Positions 27,186 through 37,175 of a stretch of DNA of 64,000 nucleotides are shown here, in pieces. The notes beneath the pieces were generated by a model. It worked only from the letters and a program-made list of their open reading frames with translations, was not told the origin of the DNA and did no database searches. Location: positions 2,095,993-2,159,992 of the forward strand of contig NZ_CP010827.1 in assembly GCF_000833575.1 (NCBI RefSeq). Direction: 5' to 3'. A program made the translations under genes and the position numbers. Positions within the stretch are counted from its first letter, which is position 1. Each line of letters begins with the position of its first letter. The DNA is from Corynebacterium singulare (GTDB lineage Bacteria > Actinomycetota > Actinomycetes > Mycobacteriales > Mycobacteriaceae).

Positions 27186-28472
27186 ATGAGCAGCGCACCT
27201 CTCGACATCACCTGCCCCGCAGGCACCATCACCGGATACCTCACGGACGATGTTGCCCACTTCCATTCCATTGAGTACTCCCACATCCCAGGAGATTTCG
27301 CGGATCCTGAGCCCGCTGCCCGCCGCGATCAGGATGCGCGCACACCGCATCCGGAAAAGATTGCGCTCACCATCACCGCGCCATCCGAGCCGCTCATCAC
27401 TGGCGAACGCCATGCATCTTCGCTGGCACCGGTGCTGGTCTATGTCCACGGCGGGCGCTACGAGCACGGCTCCCACGAGGACCGCCGCGCAGAAGGCACG
27501 CCGACCGCGCAGGCGGGCATTGTGCACGTGCAGCTGGGCTACCGCGTGGGACTGCCGGGCCTGGCACGTTTCCGCGATGATGAACCCAACCGCTACCGCG
27601 CCATTGAGGACCTGCAGCTGGGCCTGGAATGGATCCAGCGCAATATTGAATCCTTTGGCGGTGACCCCACCAACGTCACCCTTCTGGGCCAGTCCGCCGG
27701 AGCCAATGCCGTGCTGTGGCTGACCCGGCGCGATCACTACCGTGGCGCCTTCCGCCGTGGTGTTGCGCTGTCCCCCGGTTTCCCGCGCGAGAGCTTTGAG
27801 GAGCGCAAGGCCACGCTGCGTCAGGTAATGAAGAAGCCCATTACGCGCTCCTCCCTGGCTGCGATGAGCCAGGAGGAGCTCGACGCCGGTTATAAAAAGT
27901 TCCGCAGGAAGTACAACTTGGACATGGCGCTCGGCCCGACGCCCATGGTGTGCTCGCAGCTTGCCCAGGTCCCCCTCATCCTCGGAAGCACCCGCGACGA
28001 GTTCTATAACATCCCCGCCACCCAGAAAATTGACCGCTCTCCCTTCCGCGGGATTGCTTTGCGGTACTTGGCACCGCGTTTGGGTTTCCCGCGCAATGGC
28101 TTCAAGCCGTGGTATCAGGTGGCACGGTTCCTGGATAAGGATCGACCGTCTGGCCGCATGGTGGGTGATGCCATCATCCGCCGGTGGACGGCGGAGGTGG
28201 CAGAAAAGGCGCCGGGTGAGACGTGGATGGTGGAATTCACGCGCTCCTCCGGCCCGGCGCTGCATTGCGAGGAGCTGCGCCCGCTCTTCGGCCGAACCGA
28301 GCTGGCCGCGTGGCTGCAGGAGTACGTGCGCACTGGCGATCCTGGTTTCGAGTCCTACCGCCCCGAGCATGCCGTGTGGGAGTACAACCTGGACAATGGA
28401 GAACACCGCGTGGCGCACTCCAGCTTGGATTACATTTCCGCGGCGTTCGCCAAGGACGGCGCTCTGCTTTAG
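27186..28472 (+). CDS. Carboxylesterase type B family protein
   Basis: An alpha/beta hydrolase of about 428 residues related to type B carboxylesterases. The oxyanion region VLVYVHGGRYEHGSHEDRR and the nucleophile elbow LLGQSAGANAVL (Ser) are visible, as is the conserved NIESFGGDPTNVTLLGQSAGA block. It is slightly shorter than the usual 500 residues. No signal peptide was seen, so it is probably cytoplasmic. ATG 27186 is chosen. Its 3' end overlaps the convergent idi gene by 4 bp. Confidence 0.85.
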   Translation: MSSAPLDITCPAGTITGYLTDDVAHFHSIEYSHIPGDFADPEPAARRDQDARTPHPEKIALTITAPSEPLITGERHASSLAPVLVYVHGGRYEHGSHEDRRAEGTPTAQAGIVHVQLGYRVGLPGLARFRDDEPNRYRAIEDLQLGLEWIQRNIESFGGDPTNVTLLGQSAGANAVLWLTRRDHYRGAFRRGVALSPGFPRESFEERKATLRQVMKKPITRSSLAAMSQEELDAGYKKFRRKYNLDMALGPTPMVCSQLAQVPLILGSTRDEFYNIPATQKIDRSPFRGIALRYLAPRLGFPRNGFKPWYQVARFLDKDRPSGRMVGDAIIRRWTAEVAEKAPGETWMVEFTRSSGPALHCEELRPLFGRTELAAWLQEYVRTGDPGFESYRPEHAVWEYNLDNGEHRVAHSSLDYISAAFAKDGALL

Positions 28473-28993
28473 CGCAGGAGCGCCTCGCGCAGGGGCACGT
28501 GAGCAAGCTCCTCGATCATCCACGGGCTAAACGCGAAAGGCGTAGCCTGTGCGGCGGCGAGGACATCGCCAGCAGGAGCCCACGCGTAGGAATCGACCTC
28601 ATCCGGATTTAGCGTCGGTTCGTCGGTGGTCTCAAAGAGGTAGACCGGGCAAAACTCATGTTCCACCACCCCAGAGGAATCCTCTGCACGGTAGGAAAAG
28701 TCCGGCAACACCAGCTCTGGGGTGCCGGTGAGGCCGAGTTCGAAGTGGGCACGGCGCACGACGGCGTCACCAGTTGCCTCGCCGGGACCTGGGTGCCCGC
28801 AAAAGGAGTTGGTCCACACGCCGGGCCACGTCAGCTTGGACAAGGCGCGGCGGGTGAGCAAAATCGTACCCTCGCGCACGACCCACGCGGAGAACGCAAA
28901 ATGAAGCGGGGTATCCGCGGTGTGCACAGCGGCCTTGTCCGCCGTGCCGATAGCTTCTCCTTCAGGTGAGGCCAGAACGACGAGTTCCGTCAT
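28469..28993 (-). CDS. idi: Isopentenyl-diphosphate delta-isomerase, type I
   Basis: A 174-residue Nudix-fold enzyme that interconverts IPP and DMAPP for isoprenoid synthesis. The catalytic Cys lies in WTNSFCGHPGPGEATGDAVVRRAHFELG and the Glu in EHEFCPVYLFE, near DEVDSYAWAP. Its start overlaps the stop of an upstream lipoprotein gene in an ATGA arrangement. Confidence 0.93.
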   Translation of the reverse strand: MTELVVLASPEGEAIGTADKAAVHTADTPLHFAFSAWVVREGTILLTRRALSKLTWPGVWTNSFCGHPGPGEATGDAVVRRAHFELGLTGTPELVLPDFSYRAEDSSGVVEHEFCPVYLFETTDEPTLNPDEVDSYAWAPAGDVLAAAQATPFAFSPWMIEELAHVPLREALLR

Positions 28994-29526
28994 AGGTTAA
29001 GGTCTCCTACAAAGCGCACATTGCCAATGGTAAAGCGCGCATTCCACAGGTTGCCGGCGGCAACGTTATAGACATACTGAAGGTTGGTCGAAGCCCCTGC
29101 GCCCAGCGGGTGGTCCAATCCCGGCGCGGGCAGCGACACATTGACCTCAGGGTCATAAGGAACCGGATCAACCGCGGCCCACCCGCCGTTGCCATCGGCA
29201 CGCTCCAGGGTGGGTTCCGCGAGGGCGTCGGCAGGCAGCGGCAGCTCCCCCAGGTTGTGAATCTTCACGGTCAGCACGGTGCCGCCCCCGCCGGCGTACA
29301 GTCCCTGCAGCTCATATTCCACGTTGAGGCCCTCGTCCTTGGCGGGCTCTGCCAGGTTGTCGGTCACCTCGCGGACATCGACGTCTTTAGCCTCAAACGT
29401 TGGCGGCTCCGAGCTGGAGACCACGATGTTATCCTGCGGGCCCGCGTCCGGCGGTTGGAGGATGCTGCAGCCCGACAAGGCCACCAAACACAGCGGGACG
29501 CACGCTAGGGGGAGGTAGTTCTTCAC
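28990..29526 (-). CDS. Putative lipoprotein, 178 aa
   Basis: An N-terminal signal peptide (LPLACVPLCLVALSGC) ends in the lipobox LSGC, predicting lipidation at Cys 20. The mature part is beta-rich (GGGTVLTVKIHNLGELPLP, TNLQYVYNVAAGNLWNARFTIGNVRF), resembling an extracellular DUF4352-like immunoglobulin-type domain. The function is unknown. It is coupled to idi by a 4-bp overlap, which may be coincidental. It is divergent from the ABC transporter gene. Confidence 0.8.
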   Translation of the reverse strand: MKNYLPLACVPLCLVALSGCSILQPPDAGPQDNIVVSSSEPPTFEAKDVDVREVTDNLAEPAKDEGLNVEYELQGLYAGGGGTVLTVKIHNLGELPLPADALAEPTLERADGNGGWAAVDPVPYDPEVNVSLPAPGLDHPLGAGASTNLQYVYNVAAGNLWNARFTIGNVRFVGDLNL

Positions 29527-29616
29527 CGCGAATCCTTTTCCATCACGACTACGGTTTCTCCCCTACCTTAGTCCACGGGTTGGATATTCCTATTAAGGGC
29601 GTATCATCAGCCGGCG

Positions 29617-31449
29617 ATGAACTCTATTCTCCGCATCGTCCGCAGTGCCTCCGCTCTGTGGCCGTTCTATCTCGGCGTCCTTATCACCGCATCAGTGACC
29701 GCTATTCTGTCGCTGCTGACCCCATTTATCCTCCGCGAGGCCACGGACACCGTCGTGGCCGGCGGAGCTTTGCGCACCATCGTGTGGTGGGTTTTCGCCC
29801 TTTTCGTGGCGGATGCGCTGGGCAACGTAGTGAAGAATATCGGGGGCTATATCGGCGACGTGATGGTCTCCCGCCTGCGCCAGATTCTCTCGACGCGCTA
29901 CTTTGCCAAGCTGCTGTCCGTGCCGCAGGGCTACTACGACAACCAGGTCACGGGCACCATCATCGCGCGCTTGGATCGCTCGATTGCCAATATAACGCAG
30001 TTCCTACAGTCCTTCTCCAATAATTTCTTCGTCATGCTCATCCAGGCCGCGGCGGTCCTCGTCATCACTGCGGTGTATTACTGGCCGCTGGCGATTCTCT
30101 TGGCTGCGCTCTTTCCTATCTATATGTGGCTCACGGCAAAGACCTCATCGCGCTGGCAGAGGTTTGAGGCCATCAAGAATGAGAACATTGACCTGGCCAA
30201 TGGCCGTTTCGCGGAAGTTATTGGCCAAGTGAAGGTGACCAAGTCCTTCGTGGCCGAAGCCCGTGAGCTGGCCTCGTTCGGTGGACGCTACCGCACCGTG
30301 GTGGATACAACGAAGCCACAGTCACGGTGGTGGCATTCCATGGACACCGCGCGTGGAGTAGCCATGGCGCTCATCTTCTTCGGTATCTACGGACTCATTT
30401 TCTGGCGCACACTGGAAGGCCATTTCTCCATCGGTGACATGGTCATGCTCCTTCAGCTGGTGAACATGGCCAAGCAGCCAGTGTTCATGATGAGCTGGAT
30501 CGTGGATATCAGCCAGCGCGCTATTGCCGGCTCCAAGGATTACTTCAAGGTCATGGAGGAAACCCCGGAGCCCACGGTCAACCCGCAGCTGGTTTCTGCC
30601 GCTGCGGCGTCCGACGTCCCGGAGCTCGACCTCTCCCCTGTCGAACCGTTGGCCCCAGCTGAGGGTCCCGTCTTTGCTTTCGACGATGTGTCCTTTGCCT
30701 ATGAGGCGGACAAGCCGGTGGTGAACGGCATCACTTTTAGCGCCGAGGAAGGGCACAAGGTGGCGCTCGTGGGCGAGTCCGGTGGTGGTAAGTCCACGTT
30801 GGTCAATCTGTTGCTGGGCCTGTACCAGCCCACGGAAGGCACGCTGTCGGTGCTTGGGCAGGACGTGGCCACGCTCACGGCGGAACGCCTGCGTGCCTCG
30901 GTGGGCGTGGTCTTTCAGGAGTCCTATTTGTTCTCCGGAACCATCAAGGAGAACATCGCCTACGGTAAGCCAGGGGCATCGATGGAGGAGATCATCGCCG
31001 TGGCCAAGCGGGCCAACGCCCACGGTTTTATCGAGGAATTCCCAGATGGCTACGACACCGTCATCGGCGAGCGCGGACTGAAGCTCTCCGGTGGGCAGAA
31101 GCAGCGCGTGGCCGTGGCACGCGCCATGCTCAAGGACGCACCGATCCTGGTCCTCGATGAGGCCACCTCCGCGCTCGACACCAAGGCCGAGCGCGCCGTG
31201 CAAGCAGGCCTGGATGAGCTCATGAAGGATCGCACCACGCTCATCATCGCGCACCGCCTGTCCACCATTGCGGATGTGGACACCATCGTCACGCTCGACC
31301 GCGGTGTCATCTCAGAGATCGGTTCGCCAGCCGAGCTCGCACAGAGCGACGGCATCTATGCCGAGTTGCTCCGCCTGACCCAATCCGCCTCCGCCGCAGA
31401 CCGCAAGCGACTGAAAAAATACGGATTCGTGCAGACTCCCTCCGAGTAG
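29617..31449 (+). CDS. ABC transporter, fused permease and ATPase (exporter type)
   Basis: A 610-residue half-transporter. The membrane domain covers about residues 15-310 (six helices). The ATPase has Walker A GESGGGKSTLVNLLLG, signature KLSGGQKQRVAVARAML, Walker B ILVLDEATSALD, and H-loop IIAHRLSTI. It is likely an exporter of lipids, drugs or peptides acting as a dimer; the substrate is unknown. It is followed by aecD with only 1-10 bp between, so the two are probably co-transcribed. Confidence 0.92.
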   Translation: MNSILRIVRSASALWPFYLGVLITASVTAILSLLTPFILREATDTVVAGGALRTIVWWVFALFVADALGNVVKNIGGYIGDVMVSRLRQILSTRYFAKLLSVPQGYYDNQVTGTIIARLDRSIANITQFLQSFSNNFFVMLIQAAAVLVITAVYYWPLAILLAALFPIYMWLTAKTSSRWQRFEAIKNENIDLANGRFAEVIGQVKVTKSFVAEARELASFGGRYRTVVDTTKPQSRWWHSMDTARGVAMALIFFGIYGLIFWRTLEGHFSIGDMVMLLQLVNMAKQPVFMMSWIVDISQRAIAGSKDYFKVMEETPEPTVNPQLVSAAAASDVPELDLSPVEPLAPAEGPVFAFDDVSFAYEADKPVVNGITFSAEEGHKVALVGESGGGKSTLVNLLLGLYQPTEGTLSVLGQDVATLTAERLRASVGVVFQESYLFSGTIKENIAYGKPGASMEEIIAVAKRANAHGFIEEFPDGYDTVIGERGLKLSGGQKQRVAVARAMLKDAPILVLDEATSALDTKAERAVQAGLDELMKDRTTLIIAHRLSTIADVDTIVTLDRGVISEIGSPAELAQSDGIYAELLRLTQSASAADRKRLKKYGFVQTPSE

Positions 31450-31459
31450 GGTGGGGCCC

Positions 31460-32557
31460 ATGCATTTTCCTAGTCTGAAAGAACTCTCCGCCCGCGGGAC
31501 GCGCAAGTGGACCGTGTACGACGAGGATGTCATCCCTCTCTGGATCGCCGAGTCCGATTTTCTCACCGCACCCGCGGTGAAGGAGGCCATCCAGGAGGCC
31601 GTTGACGCCGAGTCCTTCGGCTATACCCCGGCCCCCAAGGCCTCGGAGCTCAACGCGGCCGTCGCCGATTTCTACGAAACACGCTATGGCTGGCGCCCGA
31701 AGCACGTGTTCTGGATCGGGGACGTTGTCCGCGGCCTGTTGCTCGGCGTGCAGTACTTCACCGAGGGCCCGGTTGCGGTCCCAGTTCCCTCCTACCCACC
31801 CCTCTTGGAGCTTCCAGAAACGGCAGGTCGCGAGAAGATCGAGACCTCCCTGGAGCTTGCGGACATTGAGCGTGCTTTCCAGGCCGGCGCCGGCTCCATC
31901 CTGCTCTCCCACCCGTACAACCCCCTCGGCATTGTCTTTGATGAGGAGTGGCTGCGTGGGCTGGTGGCGCTGGCGGATAAGTATGATGCACGCATTCTTT
32001 CCGATGAAATCCACGCGCCACTGGTCTACAAGGGCCGCCACATCCCGCTGGCCTCCCTGTCGGATCGCGTCATCACCGTCACCGCCACGTCCAAGGCGTG
32101 GAATACCGCGGGTCTCAAGTGCGCGCAGGTCATCCTGTCCAACTCCGCCGATGTGGCGCGCTGGAATGGCCTCACCGGAGTAGCCAAGGACGGCACAGGC
32201 ACGCTCGGTGTGCTGGCGGCGGAGGCCGCCTACCGCAAGGGCGTGGACTTCCTCGATGAGGAAGTGGAGTACCTCAAGGACACCCGCGATTGGCTGGTGG
32301 ATGAGCTACCCAAGCGCGTACCGGGGCTCAAGACGTCCCGCCCGGAGGCCACGTACCTCTTGTGGCTCGACTTCTCAGAGACGGCCATCGGGGATAATCC
32401 GAAACCGGCCGCGTGGGTCCGCGAGCACGCCAAGGTAGCCCTCAATGAGGGTGTGACCTTCGGTACGGGCGGCGAGCACCACGCGCGTCTCAATTTTGCG
32501 ACCTCCCGTGAGCTGCTGGAAGAAGCTCTCGTCCGCTTGGAGAAGGCCTTCCACTAG
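31460..32557 (+). CDS. aecD: Cystathionine beta-lyase / C-S lyase (MalY-PatB family)
   Basis: A PLP-dependent C-S lyase of about 365 residues that cleaves cystathionine and S-aminoethylcysteine-like compounds. VYDEDVIPLWIAESDFLTAPAV is the typical N-terminus. SHPYNPLGIVFDEEWL, ILSDEIHAPLVY and the PLP-lysine motif TATSKAWNTAGLKCAQ are visible. ATG 31460 is preferred over the in-frame GTG 31451. brnQ follows after 17 bp, the same order as aecD-brnQ in C. glutamicum. Confidence 0.9.
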   Translation: MHFPSLKELSARGTRKWTVYDEDVIPLWIAESDFLTAPAVKEAIQEAVDAESFGYTPAPKASELNAAVADFYETRYGWRPKHVFWIGDVVRGLLLGVQYFTEGPVAVPVPSYPPLLELPETAGREKIETSLELADIERAFQAGAGSILLSHPYNPLGIVFDEEWLRGLVALADKYDARILSDEIHAPLVYKGRHIPLASLSDRVITVTATSKAWNTAGLKCAQVILSNSADVARWNGLTGVAKDGTGTLGVLAAEAAYRKGVDFLDEEVEYLKDTRDWLVDELPKRVPGLKTSRPEATYLLWLDFSETAIGDNPKPAAWVREHAKVALNEGVTFGTGGEHHARLNFATSRELLEEALVRLEKAFH

Positions 32558-32574
32558 AATTTACATCTCACGTC

Positions 32575-33933
32575 ATGGGCATTATCCTTGGAAAAATGTC
32601 CATAAACGACGCTCAGGCCTCCCCGCATACAGCCTCGACTGGTTCTCCCGTGAAGACCATCGTCGTGGCTTCCCTCATGCTCTTCTCCATGTTCTTTGGA
32701 GCGGGCAACCTCATCTTCCCGCCGGAGGTCGGTGTCTCCTCCGGCACCAACTTCTGGCCCGCCACCTTGGGCTTCCTCGCCGCCGGCGTGGCGTTGCCAG
32801 TGCTCGCGATCATCGCCGTGGCCATCTCCGGGCAGTCTGTGCGCGATATTGGCAATCACGGCGGCAAAGTTTTCGGCGTTGCCTTCTCCGTCATTGCCTA
32901 CCTCGCCATCGGCGCTTTCTACGCCTTGCCGCGCACGGGGGCGGTGTCGATGGAAACCGCCATTACCCCACTGCTGGGCTGGGAAGGTACTGCCGCCAAC
33001 GGTGCCTTCAACGTGGTCTTCTTCCTTATCGCTCTGGTGCTCGCGTGGCGCCCGAACAACATCATCGACACCTTGGGAAAATTCCTCACCCCAGCGCTCG
33101 TCGCCCTGCTCGTCGTATTGATCACTGTGGCAACCGTGAGCAACCCACGCGTCCCGGGCACACCAACGGAGGAGTACGCGACCTCGCCGTTCGTCACCGG
33201 CCTGTTTGAGGGCTATAACACCATGGACGCCATCGCCGGCTTAGCCTTCTCCATCGTCATTGTGAACTCCCTTCGCTCCAAAGGTTTTTCCAAGAACACT
33301 GAGTTGCTGCGCGGCACGGTGGTCTCCGCGGTCATTGCCGGAATTCTGCTCGCCACGATCTACTTGGGCTTGGCGTGGATTGGCCAGACCATGCCGAACG
33401 GCTCCTCCTACGACTCAGGCGCCGCCTTGCTTGCCGACGCCTCCAACCTCACCCTCGGCACCACCGGCCAGGCCGTTTTCTCCGCCATCGTCATCTTGGC
33501 CTGCATGACCACCGCGGTGGGACTCATCTCCGCCACGTCAGAGTTCTTCGCCATGCTGGTTCCGAAGACCTCCTACCACTTCTGGGCCTGCCTCTTTACA
33601 GCGCTGTCCATCGCTTTTGCTTTCCAAGGCCTGGAGACCGTGCTGTCGATTGCCGTGCCCTTCATCATCTTCCTGTACCCGCCGGCCATCTCGCTCATCG
33701 CTCTCACCTTGCTGCAGCCAGTGGTCAAGCGCTGGGTGACCTTCCACAGGGCATTCCGACTTGCACTGTGGGTATCCGTGCTGTGGTCTGCGGCTACCTC
33801 CTTTGGCGCACCGCTAGACTTCTCCCCTGGTCAGGACGTGGGCTTGGGCTGGGTTGTTCCCACCCTCCTTGCGTTCATCATCGGCGTTATCATCGATGTT
33901 GTATCTACAGGCTCTGAAGAAAGAAGTGAGTAA
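32575..33933 (+). CDS. brnQ: Branched-chain amino acid transporter BrnQ
   Basis: A 452-residue LIVCS-family carrier that takes up Ile, Leu, Val and Met in symport. Twelve hydrophobic helices are visible. VASLMLFSMFFGAGNLIFPPEVG is the family signature near the N-terminus. ATG 32575 gives this length; the internal ATG 32596 (MSINDAQ) is an alternative start. It lies between aecD and the LLM oxidoreductase, as in C. glutamicum. Confidence 0.93.
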   Translation: MGIILGKMSINDAQASPHTASTGSPVKTIVVASLMLFSMFFGAGNLIFPPEVGVSSGTNFWPATLGFLAAGVALPVLAIIAVAISGQSVRDIGNHGGKVFGVAFSVIAYLAIGAFYALPRTGAVSMETAITPLLGWEGTAANGAFNVVFFLIALVLAWRPNNIIDTLGKFLTPALVALLVVLITVATVSNPRVPGTPTEEYATSPFVTGLFEGYNTMDAIAGLAFSIVIVNSLRSKGFSKNTELLRGTVVSAVIAGILLATIYLGLAWIGQTMPNGSSYDSGAALLADASNLTLGTTGQAVFSAIVILACMTTAVGLISATSEFFAMLVPKTSYHFWACLFTALSIAFAFQGLETVLSIAVPFIIFLYPPAISLIALTLLQPVVKRWVTFHRAFRLALWVSVLWSAATSFGAPLDFSPGQDVGLGWVVPTLLAFIIGVIIDVVSTGSEERSE

Positions 33934-33936
33934 CTC

Positions 33937-34917
33937 ATGACGCAGCGCGCCGCCTTGTCCATCCTCGATTTCTGCACCATCTACGAGGGAGAGTCCCCCG
34001 CCCAGTCAATGGCCAGGTCGGTCGAGCTGGCACAGCGCGCGGAAGCCTTGGGGTTTAAGCGTATGTGGTACACCGAGCACCACAACATGCCCTCCATCAC
34101 CTCCTCATCCCCGGCCGTTCTCATCGCCCACATTGGCGCCAAGACCGAGCGCATCCGCCTCGGCTCAGGCGGCGTGATGCTGCCCAACCACGCTCCCTAT
34201 GTCATCGCCGAACAGTTCGGCACCTTGGCCGAGCTCTACCCCGATCGCATCGACCTGGGCCTGGGCCGCGCCCCTGGTACCGATATGCAGACCTTGGGCC
34301 GCGCGCTGCGTCGCGATGGCCACGCCGCGGAGCGCTTCCCGGAGGACATCAGGGAGTTGCAGGGCTACCTCGCCGGCGCATCCATCATTCCGGGCGTTCA
34401 AGCCATCCCGGGCGCTGGCACCAATGTGCCCATCTATATCTTGGGCTCTTCCATGTTCGGCGCCTCACTGGCAGCCAAGTACGGTCTGCCCTACGCCTTT
34501 GCCTCCCACTTCGCCCCGCAGCACCTCGAGTCCGCCACCGCCTACTACCGCGAGAACTACCAGCCTTCCGAGTCCTTCCCCGAACCCTATGTCATCGCCG
34601 GCGTCAACGTCACCGCAGGTGAGAACGCCGAGGAGGAGTTCGAGCGCGTGTGCTTCCGCCGCGTCAAGGCCTTTGTGGGCAGGGGCAAGCAGCTTTCTGA
34701 CGCCCACGTGGAGCAGATCATCTCCACCGCCCAGGGCCAGCAGATCCTCGACATGCTCAAGTACTCCGCCGTGGGCAACGGCGAGCACGTCCGCGAGTAC
34801 CTTGCAGAGTTCCAAGAGCTAGCACAGGCGGACGAGCTCATGATTTCACTGCAGTCGACCAATCACGAGAAGGTCTTGGGTAACATGGAAACACTGGCGC
34901 ACGCGTGGGAGTTGTAA
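33937..34917 (+). CDS. LLM-class flavin-dependent oxidoreductase (luciferase-like)
   Basis: A 326-residue luciferase-like monooxygenase. [46 protein letters not shown] and [13 protein letters not shown] are typical of the family. It probably acts with FMNH2 or F420; the substrate is unknown. The start lies 3 bp after the brnQ stop and the gene is translationally linked to it. This is the conserved third gene of the aecD-brnQ cluster. Confidence 0.92.
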   Translation: MTQRAALSILDFCTIYEGESPAQSMARSVELAQRAEALGFKRMWYTEHHNMPSITSSSPAVLIAHIGAKTERIRLGSGGVMLPNHAPYVIAEQFGTLAELYPDRIDLGLGRAPGTDMQTLGRALRRDGHAAERFPEDIRELQGYLAGASIIPGVQAIPGAGTNVPIYILGSSMFGASLAAKYGLPYAFASHFAPQHLESATAYYRENYQPSESFPEPYVIAGVNVTAGENAEEEFERVCFRRVKAFVGRGKQLSDAHVEQIISTAQGQQILDMLKYSAVGNGEHVREYLAEFQELAQADELMISLQSTNHEKVLGNMETLAHAWEL

Positions 34918-34969
34918 TGTTTCCCCAACGTGCAAGACTTTTTTGCATGCGCGTGAATTAATATTAGAC

Positions 34970-34981
34970 CTGTTTTAACAG
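34970..34981. promoter_or_regulatory. Candidate GntR operator
   Basis: A perfect 12-bp palindrome, CTGTTTTAACAG, lies 23 bp upstream of the gntR start in an AT-rich patch with TATTAG. GntR-family repressors usually bind short palindromes at their own promoters, so autoregulation is inferred. Confidence 0.5.
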
Positions 34982-35004
34982 TATCAACATTGAGGAGAAT
35001 GGCC

Positions 35005-35760
35005 GTGTCACTTCGCGGTACCCAGCAGCACAGCAAGATTGCTGACTATCTGCGCGGACTCATTCGCAGCAAGCAACTCGCCCCAGGTGACTTCCTGCCC
35101 AGTGAAGCCGAGCTCTGCGAGCAATTCTCCTCCTCCCGTGGGCCTGTCCGCCAAGCCGTTGCCGCCCTGCGCTCGGAGGGCCTCATTTCCTCCGGCCGCG
35201 GCCGGCGTTCCGTCGTATTGGGCCGATTCACCTCCGAGTCTTTCGACTCGATTTTCTCCGTGACGCACTGGCTCCGCGAGCGCGGCTTCGAGCCCGGCGC
35301 GAAGACCCTGTGGCTCGCTCGCTGCCCCGCCCCGAAGAAGGTGGCCAACTTCCTGCAGGTGGACGAAGGTGCCCCGGTCGTCTTCGTGCACCGCGTGCGC
35401 AGCGCCAACGACTTTCCCATTTCCATCGAGCGCATGTATTTCCCGCTGGAGGTGGGCAGCCACATCCTCAACTTTGATGCGGACAACGGCTCCATTCACG
35501 ATCACCTCAGCGCCAAAGGCGTCGAGTTCGACAATGTCAACCGCGAGCTCTCCATGGCGCGAGCCACGGAGGAGGATGCGCGTTCCCTCAACATCGACAC
35601 GGGCACCCCGCTGTGGCGCCTGCACCTCGACATCTCCGATCACTCTGGCCACCCCGTCGAGTGCACCGAAATCCTTTACCTCAGTGACCGCCTCACGCTC
35701 GGCATGACCAGCGTGCGTGGCACTACCTCCCCGCTTGAAGTCAAGCTCTCGGAAGGATGA
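35005..35760 (+). CDS. GntR-family transcriptional regulator (HutC/UTRA type)
   Basis: A regulator of about 251 residues. The winged helix lies at residues 10-75 (SKIADYLRGLIRSKQLAPGDFLPSEAELCEQFSSSRGPVRQAVAAL). The UTRA ligand-binding domain covers about 95-235 (VFVHRVRSANDFPISIERMYFP). GTG 35005 is favoured because GAGGAG lies about 8 nt upstream; ATG 34999 is too close to it. It is first in an operon with a peptide/nickel-type ABC transporter. The ligand is probably related to the transported substrate. Confidence 0.9.
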   Translation: MSLRGTQQHSKIADYLRGLIRSKQLAPGDFLPSEAELCEQFSSSRGPVRQAVAALRSEGLISSGRGRRSVVLGRFTSESFDSIFSVTHWLRERGFEPGAKTLWLARCPAPKKVANFLQVDEGAPVVFVHRVRSANDFPISIERMYFPLEVGSHILNFDADNGSIHDHLSAKGVEFDNVNRELSMARATEEDARSLNIDTGTPLWRLHLDISDHSGHPVECTEILYLSDRLTLGMTSVRGTTSPLEVKLSEG

Positions 35761-37175
35761 GAACCCGACTGACTCTGTTGGGGCTGCTGGGGGCGGCGTC
35801 GCTAAGCGCATGCTCTGCAGGCTCCACCGCGATTGTGGATGCTGATTCCACCGCGCTCACCTTAGCTACCACCACGCCCGCAACGTCCCTGGACTTCACC
35901 ACCGTAGGTGGTGCAGCCATCCCTGCTGCACTCATGAGCAACGTCTACGAAACCCTCGTGCGTATCTCTCCGGAGGGTGACATCGTTCCGGGCCTAGCCA
36001 CATCCTGGGAGGCCGAACCTACGCGCTACACCTTCCACTTGCGCGAGGCCTCCTTTTCCAATGGCGAGGCCTTTACTGCGAACACCGCCGCTTGGTCCAT
36101 CAACGCGGTGAAGACGGAGTGGACCAACGGCATTAGTGCGCAGATGGACGTCGTCAAGCAGGCCACGGCTGTCGACGATCACACGCTCATCGTCGAGCTC
36201 TCCCGGCCATCGGCCGGCTGGCTATGGTCGATGGGCACCGCCATTGGTGCCATGCGCACCCCTACCGAAGCCGTGGGCACTGGCCCCTTCGCCGTGGCGG
36301 GGTTCTCCCCCGGTGAATACATCGCTCTCGAGGCCCGCAGCGACTACTGGGGAACGCCAGCCGCCGAGGACATCACCATCCGTTACTTCCCCGATTCCCT
36401 CACCGCGGTCAACGCACTGCGCTCCGGAGGGGTCGACGCGGTGTGGGGCGTACAAAACCCCGAGTTGCTCGACACCCTCGAGGACTCCATCCACACCGCC
36501 ATCGGGACCACCAACGGTGAGGTGCTGCTCTCTATGAACAACCAGGCAGCGCCCTTCGATGACCCCCGCGTGCGCCGCGCTGTGGCTTATGGCATTGACC
36601 GTCAGGCAGCCAATGACATCTTGTGGCAGGGCCGCGCCCGCGACACCGGTGGGGCGCCCGTACCACCGAGCGACCCGTGGTTTAGCGGCCAGGATTACTA
36701 CCCCTTCGACCCCGCCCGTGCCCACACGCTCATGGAGGACGCCGGGGCCGTGGGCACCCCCTTGACGCTGACCGTCCCGAGTCTGCCTTATACCCAAACC
36801 CTCTCGGAGTTCCTCTACTCCCAGCTCACCGAAATCGGTTTCGATGTCACGCTGGAAACCGCCGAATTCCCTGCGGTATGGCTGAGCCAGGTCATGGGCG
36901 CGAAGGAGTACCAGATGTCTCTCGTGGCGCACGTTGAGCCGCGCGATATCCCCACCATCTTCGGCAACCCGGACTATTACATTGGCTATGACTCCGCGCA
37001 GGCCCGCACCTTGCTCCAGCAGGACGATATGAGCGGAGCCGTCGACCAGATCATGGCCGATATGCCGGCCCTAACGTTGATGAATATGCCCAACATTGTG
37101 CTCTACCGCGATGGTCTTACCGGCCTTCAGCCCAACCAGATCACCGACGCCATCGAATTGCGAGGTGTGCGATGA
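35757..37175 (+). CDS. ABC transporter substrate-binding lipoprotein (peptide/nickel family)
   Basis: A 472-residue extracytoplasmic solute-binding protein of family 5. The lipobox is LSAC (signal RLTLLGLLGAASLSAC). Typical segments are YETLVRISPEGDIVPGLATSWE, GTGPFAVAGFSPGEYIAL and DPRVRRAVAYGIDRQ. The ATG overlaps the gntR stop (ATGA). The substrate is unknown (oligopeptide, nickel chelate or opine are family options). Confidence 0.92.
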   Translation: MRTRLTLLGLLGAASLSACSAGSTAIVDADSTALTLATTTPATSLDFTTVGGAAIPAALMSNVYETLVRISPEGDIVPGLATSWEAEPTRYTFHLREASFSNGEAFTANTAAWSINAVKTEWTNGISAQMDVVKQATAVDDHTLIVELSRPSAGWLWSMGTAIGAMRTPTEAVGTGPFAVAGFSPGEYIALEARSDYWGTPAAEDITIRYFPDSLTAVNALRSGGVDAVWGVQNPELLDTLEDSIHTAIGTTNGEVLLSMNNQAAPFDDPRVRRAVAYGIDRQAANDILWQGRARDTGGAPVPPSDPWFSGQDYYPFDPARAHTLMEDAGAVGTPLTLTVPSLPYTQTLSEFLYSQLTEIGFDVTLETAEFPAVWLSQVMGAKEYQMSLVAHVEPRDIPTIFGNPDYYIGYDSAQARTLLQQDDMSGAVDQIMADMPALTLMNMPNIVLYRDGLTGLQPNQITDAIELRGVR